This document shows positions 55,465 to 64,000 of a DNA stretch of 64,000 bases, piece by piece. This stretch comes from Tethya wilhelma (lineage: Eukaryota; Porifera; Demospongiae; Tethyida; Tethyidae): positions 15,201,614-15,265,613 of the forward strand of contig CAXIPT010000001.1 of the NCBI GenBank assembly GCA_964030475.1. The letters run 5' to 3'. The notes below the pieces were generated by a model. That model did not search any database. It was not told the DNA's origin and saw only the letters and a program-made list of their open reading frames with translations. How positions within the stretch are numbered: the first letter of the stretch is position 1; each line of letters opens with the position of its first letter. Position numbers and translations under genes: made by a program.

Positions 55465-55939
55465 CTTGAGACTGTATCTATGACAGGTCTATAAGAAGGT
55501 CACTTGTGTAACTGCTGGTCCATGTATGTCATTGTTTTGTTGTATGTATTGTACATCAGTTCTACTGAAGTTCATGTTATAAAAACATTCCAAAAGCAAG
55601 TGTTTACACATAAACAGTTTATGGTAGAAATCACACCACTAACTAACTACTTGGATCAGTGGCTTGCTTCTAAAAGTAATAAGTAATAAAATTTTGGTAA
55701 AAATAAAGTACTACCACCATACCAACTTTAGGGCAGAAAACTGACTACATACATCTATGTATAGGCTACAGTACAATTCCTTTTTGCTGTTAAAAATATG
55801 TACAAAACTAATGGAACTGAACCTTCAGACATTGTCGTAAACCTCATCATCCTGAACATCTCTTGTCCTCTGCCTGGTCTCTACATCTCCATATGCAGCA
55901 CACTGTTTCAGAGGGATTTCCTTATCTGATGGTTGTCTA

Positions 55940-58663
55940 TTATAAGTTGTCATCATTATAGATAAGGTTTACATTCTCTTGCAAATGTTTATTTAGTTGA
56001 ACATGCACACTGAAAACAACTTACTCAATAACATCATAAACACGTCCATCATCACCAGGTTGCTCCTTTTGACGTTGGTCAGACTTCATAGGAGTTCTAG
56101 CATTATAGTTATAAAATTCGTGTTTGTTGGGGATAAGTATATTATTAATGTCAAATTTTGCATAATTACCTTTGCTGCTTTTTCCTCCAAAAGAAACATA
56201 GTAGTAGTATAATTGATTGAATTGCAGTGGAAACAAATATTGATACAATTGCTGTACCAACAACAGCTCCAGCATATTGACATTCTGAACCACGTACGGG
56301 ACATGGTGGGGGAATGGTATGGGTCACTTGGTCTCCTGAGACACTCTCTCCTACAACAGGTCCCTGGACTCCTTCCAGCCTAGCCACACCCACCACACTA
56401 AAGGAGTAGGTTGCACCACTGATTAGGCCTCCTATTGTTGCAGAGTTTGTTTCTCGTCCTTCCACCTCTATAAAACTATCACTCTGTCTCTTCCTGCTCT
56501 CAGAGAGAGAATAGTACACCCGGTATCCTGTTATCTCAGGGATGTCAAGAGGCTCCCAAGTCACCCTCACTGATGTACCACCAATGGTAGAAACTTCAAT
56601 ATTGATTACACTTGCTGCAGGACAACCACAAACCATGATAAAATTTTTTTGAAACAGCTGTAGTACTTGCAATCTCCTTTTACAAATTTTTAATAATAAT
56701 CTACACATTGCATTTGAGAGGTGCATGCACACTTACGTGGTATTGTAAGGGTGCTCTCAGCAAGAGTACTGGCCTCTCCAGGTCCAATGCTAGTGAATGC
56801 TCTCACAGTGACTATGACATCAGTCCCAGGTTCCAGAGAAGAGAGTGTAAAGATCAGCGTAGAGTTACTGACTGTTTCAGTGAAAATTGCAGCAGTATTT
56901 ATAGCAAATGAGACCTCATACTGTGTAATGATCCCATTTGGTCTGTCAGGTGGGGACCAGGTTACTTCAACAGATGTGAACTTAGGAGTGAGAGTCAGTG
57001 AGTCAACTACACCAGGCACTATGGAAATTCCATGCATGTAAATTTAAATATTATATTATTGTAGAAACTTACTGCTCTCAAGAGTACTTATTGTGACTGG
57101 TAGAGCAGAGAATGGTCCAGTGCCAGCACTATTCACAGCAGCCACTGAAAAGGAGTACTCTGTGAAAGGAGTCAAGCCCTCAACTGTGTAAGTCCTTGAG
57201 GAAGTTGAGTCAATGATGATTTGTGAGTTTTGAACATATCGTATCATGTAGCCAGTGATGACACCATTTTGATCAAGACAAGGCAATTCATCCCAAGAGA
57301 GCTCCACAGAAGTAGCCAACACATTTTGTACAGAGAGACCTGATGGAGCACTAGAGGGAGCTATATGTACGCATGAAGATGGCAAGTAGGGTATACACTA
57401 AAAATGAAATTGGGAGATTCTGAAGTACATACATACCAGCCAGTAGGGGTTGTATTGTCATTCCATTACTGTCTTTCATAACTGATGGATTAGAGCCTCC
57501 AAACCTATACACAGCTGTCACTGTGACAGTGTATGTGCTGATCTCATCATTTCCATCAATATCTCTTGTACGTAGTGAGCCATCAACTGTCACAGAACCT
57601 GTATCCTCAGGTGGACAACTTGTACGTGTGTAGGTTATGATAAATTCATCAGCAGGCTTATTCCCACTACCAGAAGACAGTGACCACTCAACTCTTAGAG
57701 ATGTTGAGGAGAGAACTGAAGAGGAACTCAAGACAACAGGAGTTGGAAGAGCTAGAATAGTTTCACAGAGGAAGATAGAAATGAAAATTAATGCTCATCA
57801 GCATTATATTCTAAACAACCAAATAACCTTTACCTAGCACTTCAACACTAGCAGTCATTCCAGTGCTATACAGAAGCAGAGAATTCATTGTAGAAAGAGA
57901 TACAATAGAGATATCAAGAGTACCAGTACTGACACTAGATATTGCATGACTGGTTGATGAGGAAGAAAGCTGAGCAGGTGACTGGCCAGTCACTCTAAGG
58001 TTGTAACCACTGGTAGCACTAGTTACTCCAGTCCAAGTGACTTGGACTTGTCCCTCTCCAACTTGTGATGCTTGGATGTTAGTAGGTGGGTCAGGAACTG
58101 TGTGTGTAGGTGTAAATAATGTGTGTATTTGGAGGTTTGAAATCGTTTTTTGGGAGGGCTTTTGTCCACCAATAGATTGAACAGCTTATAAATTTAAAAC
58201 CTAGTGGCTGTATAACTAGAGCTTATTTTTATAAGGCCAATCAGTCTGCATGACTGTCATTGCATAAACACAAGTTTCACTCCCTTTAATCTCCTGACCT
58301 GTGGTACACTCTAGTGAGAGCGGGACCACTCCCATAGGAGTCCGGATATATATACCACATCACAATCAATCAGTATCACATTTTGACAATATCACACAAG
58401 GATTACAAACTAGCTGTATACTTTTGGCCATCTAATTAAACAAACAAACGAAAAACTTACATAGCGAAAATTTTTTCAAACTATTAATGGTACCTAGCCT
58501 GTTTCTAAGCCTATACTGATCTCGAGCATACTCAGAGAAAACCTCAAGTTAGGAGCTAAACTAAGAAAAGACAGACAAGACAGCTTGAGGTTAGACAGTT
58601 ACATTAGTGGTTACCTAGTTGGTGTACTATCTTACATTACTAGTATGCTATAACAACAGTGTG

Positions 58664-58703
<40 letters not shown>

Positions 58704-58871
58704 NTAATAATAATTATATTAGCTCATTTTTAAGGCTAGAGGTGTGTCCCTCTGTCGTTATGCTCGTTGCTATGTGGGCTGGGTGTAACTTGATTTGCAT
58801 GTCTCTCTCTAGACTAGATATTATTTAGAGTATGGGTACACATCCACTAACTGAATCCACATAAAGAACAA

Positions 58872-58912
<41 letters not shown>

Positions 58913-60327
58913 GGAAATTAAAAAAAAAAAAAAATTGGAGATAAATCACACATGTAAACAAAAATATATATACCATATAGCAGGAAATTTCACAGGGTTA
59001 AAATTTTGTGATTTTTGTAATTTTCGTGGTCACGGTCTGATCGCGAATAAAAGAACTGCAAAATTTTGTGAACACTTACACTTGTAATAATGCTTCCTGT
59101 TTGTCACGATTGTTCTGAAATTGACTTCATCTAAAATACCACAAAAATTTGGACCAGCGAAAATTTCCTACTATACGGTAATTACAGAAGCCTTTAAATG
59201 TTAGGGTGAAAGGGTATTTTAATAAACATTTAAAAAAAAGGGAAATTGGAAGTCTACGTGTACCAGATCCTATAAAGTGATTTGTATACAATTTGAGGAA
59301 TTGGGATACTAGCTAGTATGTCTGCAAATTGGAAGCTGTCAATGTGATAGGTATACTATATACTTGGTCTCCCACAAGTACTTGCCATCCTAACTTGAAA
59401 ATTAATTTTTGTGAATCTACGAAAAAAACACGAAATATATACTCCTCAAAAATTTCTAGCTGTATGTTATACAAAAGTGGAGGATTTTGATGCAGCTTTT
59501 CAAATACAGCTATAATAATAATTATTATCATAATTATTATTTATTATTACTAACTTCTGCTGTAGTACACGCAAACATACCTACAGTATGACTTACAGAG
59601 GTTGATTTGTATACTTCGAGAAGTTGGAGTACGTCTGTTGTTAGCAGAAAATGTGATGGTACCACTTGGTCTCCCTCTTGCCATCAGTGTGCTGATGTAG
59701 CGAGAATTCTCCAAATCACGACAACTGTCACTTCTAACATTTACAGTGCTACTCAGGATTGTAACTCCACCTCCTGTCCAGGTAACACTACCAGGAGGTC
59801 CTCCATCAGTAGCAACAGTGAGAGTATAGCTTGGAGGCTCAGTCAACAGGGGACTAACTGCTGTCAATGTGACATCTGATGAGGTTATAGTGTTTAAAAC
59901 ACCACTGTAAGTTTCATCTGCAAAGAGTTACGGTAGATGCTTAATCATAGATACAGTCTGCAATTATATTATTATGTTACTATATACAATAACTTACCAC
60001 GGGTGTATAAGCCAACATAGATGGTCCTCTCTCCATTGCCATCAGGAACTATAAATCTCCAGACTCCTTCGTGAAGACAACATTGTCTTATCTCTTCTCT
60101 TCTCAACAAACGGAGGATTCGTGAATTATTAGAGAATGTCACAGTTGTAAATCTCCAAACCTGGCCAGTACTTGGTGGTTCAACTTGGAAACCATCTGGA
60201 TAGAGAATCCTAGGATTTCCTCCAGAACTAGAGAACACAACAGAGAGTGCACCATCTGCAGTTGTACCCACATCTTCCTTGTCTAGTGCTTCATGTTCAG
60301 GTATAACTTCACCATTGAGTAAGAGTT
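55940..60327 (-). CDS. Ig-like/FN3 receptor with shortened tail (receptor D)
   Basis: Nine exons parallel receptor A in phase: 59998-60327, 59597-59917, 57834-58097, 57437-57751, 57073-57360, 56737-57018, 56170-56614, 56025-56096 and 55940-56009 (795 codons with stop). All domains of A are present from the WRFIVPDGNGERTIYVGLYT domain to the membrane helix and VYDVI. In the last exon a small indel yields TTA TAA, stopping after NLIYNDDNL, before the YGDV and YDNV motifs, which remain encoded downstream in the same frame. No signal-peptide exon is found above 60327, where a beta-helix gene begins on the other strand. The extracellular part differs clearly from A in the Ig-like and FN3 loops. 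Confidence 0.72.
58098..59596. other. Intron of receptor D with microsatellites
   Basis: (TG)n at 58669-58703 ends at the N at 58704, and a second (TG)n lies at 58873-58911. A MITE follows at 58971. Near 59270-59400, weak resemblance to the Ig-like exon start (GTATACAATTTGAGGAATTG) suggests a decayed exon duplicate. Confidence 0.5.
58971..59180. mobile_element. MITE, TACCGTATAGCGGGAAA family
   Basis: The 210-bp element starts TACCATATAGCAGGAAATTT and ends AAATTTCCTACTATACGGTA. Confidence 0.78.
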
Positions 60328-60449
60328 CTGAGGGGGTGAAAGAAGGCCACTCAACCATAGCATAATGTACAAAAATACAGGCTATTGCATGCACTCTATA
60401 GTACTAATTCTACAATCCCTGGTTGATGGTAGAAGTAAAGTAGTATCCT

Positions 60450-61738
60450 ATGTATACTGAAGACAGCAGTGTTACCTATCAGAACAGTCTCATGAGTGAT
60501 AACACAGCATCCATATTCGGAGCCACCATTCAGTGCCATGGATATGACCCAATGATAACAGTTGCTGCTTTACATCTGGTTAACACCGTGCTCATTCACA
60601 ATACTATCATATCAGACGGTGGTGGTGTGTTAGTCATCTATCAGTGTAATTTCACAAGTGAAGAACACCTGGGACTATACGAGAATGCTGGAAGTAAAGG
60701 GTTGGTATTTGCTCAACAGGGTTCAAATGTGACTTTTCGAGGGAATATAGAAATCTTGAACAACATTGGATCGATTAATGCTATCAACAGTCGAGTTGTT
60801 TTTGATGGAGAGACTCATTTAGTGAACAATACACCACATATTGATAACCATAGCAATGAACGTTATCCCGAAGCTGGTGCAATAACTCTCTTTGACAGTA
60901 GCCTGAATCTTCTTGGAAATACAATTATTGCTAACAATGTGGCTGAAAATGGTGGCGGTATTCTTGCCATTCAAAGCACACTCAAAGTGAAAGGAAAACT
61001 TACAATTTCAAACAACACAGCACTAGTATCTGGTGGAGGTATATATGCATACCAAACTGAAACAAGCTTTGAGGGATTGGTCGAAATTTCAAACAACATT
61101 GCTCTAAAGAGTGGTGGCGGACTACATGCCATCAGTTCGACCACGAAATTTAGCAGTGGAACTCACAAACTTGAAGGGAACACTGCTAAGCAAGGTGGTG
61201 CCATGTATCTAGAATTAAACTCCCAAATTTATATCATCAAACACATTCAAGAGAGGAAAAACTGTACAGTATCACACAGCAATTATGTTCTCTGTATTTC
61301 CAAACCAGAAAAATGGATACAGCTAGAATTCGCAGAAAATACAGCAGAATATGGTGGAGCACTATTTGTAAAGGATGCAGCTAACTCTGATACGTGTAGT
61401 GCTGGCTCAAATTCGAAGTCATACTCACCAACAAATGAATGCTTCTTTCAGAGTGTCTCATTGTACTGGAATGCTAACACTCTCACAAACTTACACATCA
61501 ATGGTACCTACTTTAAGAACAACAGTGCTACAATATGAGGTAGTGTTCTATACGGTGGGCTAGTGGACAGATGCACCATTAGTCCTTACGTAGAAACAAA
61601 TGCAGACGAAAAAACTCAAAATGCATTGCAATATCTACTATCCAGAAGCAACATAGAACTGGACTCAGTTTCTTCCGACCCTGTACGCGTGTGTTTCTGC
61701 GAAAATGGAAGACCTAATTGCAGCTACGTGCCTCTAAT
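60450..61738 (+). pseudogene. Right-handed beta-helix (Pmp-like repeat) protein, interrupted by a stop
   Basis: The open frame 60450-61538 contains repeated NNxAxxxGGG(I/L) units (ENGGGILAIQS, VSGGGIYAYQT, KSGGGLHAISS, AEYGGALFVKD), a pattern seen in chlamydial Pmp-type beta-helix proteins and in large sponge families. A TGA at 61536-61538 interrupts ATI-stop-GSVLYGGLVDRCT, after which the frame continues with VRVCFCENGRPNCSY, also typical of the family as I recall it. Similarity seems to end near 61735, where an LRR fragment begins on the other strand. The first exons are not visible. The proteins are presumably extracellular. Confidence 0.6.
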
Positions 61739-61771
61739 GGTATTCAAATTTTTACTGCTATACAACACAAC

Positions 61772-62097
61772 CTTGTTTGAGGAAAAGTCCAGCTCAGTGA
61801 GATGGACACTAACAGTGGCTTCTTGTGGGAAAATGGAGAAGTCATTACAACTCAGATTGAGGGACTGAAGCTCGGTCAATTCCTGATAAGACAATGCATA
61901 TATTAATATAAATATTAACATACATGTATTATCATAAAATACCTGCATTAAATAACTAGGAAGTTGTGATAGATTGTTTTGCTTCAGATTGAGTATTTGC
62001 AAGCCTTTCAGGCGTTGAACAACAAGGCCCCCTGCGTTGCCACCAATGAGGTCTTGTATACTAACGAGAACATTTGAAGAAAGATCTAATCTTTTCA
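61772..62097 (-). pseudogene. Leucine-rich repeat gene fragment
   Basis: Two exons (61943-62097, cut by the N at 62098, and 61772-61882) encode LRRs: LKGLQILNLKQNNLSQLPSY and LQSLNLSCNDFSIFP, then VHLTELDFSSNK. The donor at 61771 reads GTTGTG, which is weak. The rest of the gene is not in the window. Confidence 0.5.
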
Positions 62098-62107
62098 NAC
62101 TGGCAGA

Positions 62108-64000
62108 ATGGCTGCCGCAGCTGTCGAGAAGCTGTTTGTGAATATCCCTTAACTCAAGAGTGAGAAGGACTGGCTGATCTGGGAAGTTCCAGGTGATGCA
62201 TGCTTTAAAGGTTGCTGATCTGTGGGGCTATGTGACAGAAACAATAGAGCCAGTTGTGGAGAGAAACCGTTAGAAGGCGTTCTACTGTATTCTACAGTGC
62301 ATTGGACAAAGGTATGTGCCAATGGTCATGAGTTGTCATACTCCTAAAGGGATGTGGGATACCCTGTCTCAATCCTTTGAGAAGAAGACTGTCAGTAACA
62401 AAGTCTTCACTCTGATGCAATTCTACGGGCTCCGTATGAAGCAGGGAGCACAAATTTCAGATCACCTGCGGAGGCTAGATGAGTAGGCAGATCAGCTGTC
62501 TGCCATTGGAGAGGGGATTGAGGAAATCCACAAAGTTGGGGTGTTACTCCGAAGTGTACAGGATGCTTATCCTACACTTGTAACAGCACTTCTAGCTCGA
62601 GGTGATGATGAGCTGTCCATGGTGTTTGTGAGGCAGGCACTACTTGATGAGGAGCAGAGGCAAAAGAAGCCTAATAGATCCTCAGGAGGCACGGAGTCGA
62701 GGAGTGACTCTGCATTGAAGGCAGGACGAAAGTTTGGCAATAGCAGGAAACCAGGTAACTGCTATGTTTGTGGGAAGAGCGGTCATTATGCTCGAGAATG
62801 TCCTGAGAAGAAGGACAAGTCAAAGAAGTCAAAACCAACTCAACATCGTGTCAAGAAAGCTGATGAGACCCAGGAGGAATCTGACTCGGATGTAGCTCAG
62901 ACATTTATGGTGACAAGAGGTCTAAAAGCTGAAGAGTGTTGTGAAGACTGGATCATTGACTCAGGCGCAAGTCAACATATGACATTCCAGAAGGAAGTTC
63001 TTCGCAACTTCAGAGAGTTTGACACACCTGAATTGGTTGGACTTGGTGATGGGCACACTGCAAAAGCTCTGGGAGTGGGTCGCTTCAAGATAGTGACAGA
63101 ACTCCGTCGGGGAAAGAGAATCCCAGGTTGGCTGACTGATGTCCTATATGTTCCAAAGCTCGCGAGCAACCTTTTCAGTGTTCATGCAGCAGCACTGAAT
63201 CAGAAGGTGGTATCCTTTGGTCAAAAGTATTGTTGGATACGTGACGAGAAACGCCAGCTAGTTGCTTTTCGGTCGACAGTCGGGAAGCTGTACAAGCTTG
63301 ACTGTGAAGTGCAGAAGCCGTCAGTGGAGAGTGCTCAAGTTTCTCAGGAGTCACAAGTCAGTGACATTGAGCTCTGGCATCAGAGGCTAGCACATGTTAA
63401 CTCTAACCAGTTACGTCAGCTGGAAAAGAGTGCTTCAGGATTGAGTCTTCGTGGTGGACACGAAAGGAGGCTGTGTGAGGCTTGCATACAAGGGAACATG
63501 CACTGAGTGCCTCACAGACCCTTGAAAGAAATCAAGTCAACGGAAAGGTTACAGCTGGTGCACACGGACATCTGTGGTCCAAGTCATTTGGAGAAAGTCG
63601 GTATTTCATTACATTTACAGATGACTACTCTCGTTGCTGCAAAGCCTATTTCTTGAAGGAAAAGTCAGAAGCACTGGAGGAATTCAAAGCTGCAGTTGAA
63701 AAAGAGTCCGGTCAGAGTATAAAAGCCTTGCGAGCTGACAGAGGTGGAGAATACCTGTCAGAGGAGTTCAAGAGATATCTGAAGGAGCATGGAATACGTG
63801 CTGAATTCACTGCTGCCTACTCACCGCAGCAGAATGGAGTCTCCGAGCGTCTCAATCGGACACTGACAGAAGCTGCCCGCACAATGATGAGACACGCTGG
63901 TCTCAGCAATGCATACTGGGCAGAAGCAGTGGAAACTGCAGTGTACCTACGCAATCGAATGGTGACAACTGCACTACCATCAGGTGAAACACCGTACGAA
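62108..64000 (+). mobile_element. Ty1/copia-type LTR retrotransposon, decayed, running off the window
   Basis: From ATG at 62108 a gag-like start (DWLIWEV/KFQV) is frameshifted, with an in-frame TAG near 62484. The longest frame, 62541-63506, has the CCHC knuckle CYVCGKSGHYARECPEK, the protease DSGAS, and the GAG-pre-integrase ELWHQRLAHVN. A TGA at 63504 and a frameshift near 63595 interrupt the integrase, whose catalytic landmarks (HTDICG, LRADRGGEY, NGVSERLNRT) are all visible. Reverse transcriptase and LTRs are not in the window. The element is inactive as read. Confidence 0.9.

Noticed and set aside
1..64000. CRISPR arrays, bacterial operons, rRNA genes
   Set aside because: No spacer-repeat pattern, Shine-Dalgarno-led gene chains or rRNA motifs were seen. 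The tandem arrays present have no unique spacers.

Overview
The window is animal DNA and looks like a sponge, most like the demosponge Amphimedon queenslandica. That assignment is inference: the genes are intron-rich with short introns, conserved animal genes (eS6, CKS1, CENP-H, WDR45B, NDUFS7, LRRC61-like) sit close together, and several families I associate with sponges are present (Frizzled-like receptors, ROCO-Death proteins, Ig/FN3 receptors, beta-helix proteins, CARF-like proteins). Much of the rest is small foldback and terminal-inverted-repeat (TIR) elements plus microsatellites.

Layout. 0-1 kb: BEL/Pao integrase fragment (-). 2.4-3.3 kb: 232-residue protein with a C-terminal SUMO-interaction motif (+). 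3.1-5.9 kb: 1.4-kb tandem duplication. 5.3-8.2 kb: Frizzled-like receptor (+). 8.5-10.1 kb: WDR45B-type PROPPIN (-), cut at an N. 11.2-14.4 kb: ROCO-Death protein (+). 14.5-16.8 kb: repeats. 16.8-19.0 kb: CENP-H (-) head to head with CKS1 (+). 20.2-21.4 kb: eS6 (-) head to head with an LRRC61-like gene (+), which converges on NDUFS7 (-, to 24.8 kb); both of these converging genes lack their 3' halves. 25-60 kb: an accessory cluster of Ig/FN3 receptor genes (-), each paired with the end of a convergent unrecognised gene (+). It holds two long receptor copies (26.7-32.3 and 55.9-60.3 kb), two receptor tail remnants, and four copies of the partner gene's end, only one of which (40.7-45.8 kb) looks complete. 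Repeats, a CARF-like gene, a pogo/PHD pseudogene and an orphan Death-domain exon are interspersed. 60.4-64 kb: beta-helix pseudogene (+), LRR fragment (-) and a decayed copia retrotransposon (+).

Function. The conserved genes cover ribosome, kinetochore, CDK, autophagy and mitochondrial functions and are not functionally linked, apart from CENP-H and CKS1, which share a 187-bp promoter with E2F-, CCAAT- and CRE-like sites. The receptor cluster suggests cell-surface recognition: signal peptide, Ig-like and five FN3 domains, one membrane segment and a tail with three tyrosine motifs. Domains are encoded by symmetrical phase-1 exons.

Assembly caution. Eleven single-N positions (1075, 4502, 10089, 23532, 29490, 33077, 39902, 47751, 52825, 58704, 62098) occur, and most coincide with truncated genes, duplicated blocks or repeat ends. 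Several apparent duplications and truncations may be haplotype or contig joins rather than biology. Exon boundaries given here were read by eye from GT/AG signals, reading phase and family similarity recalled from memory; no search was run.
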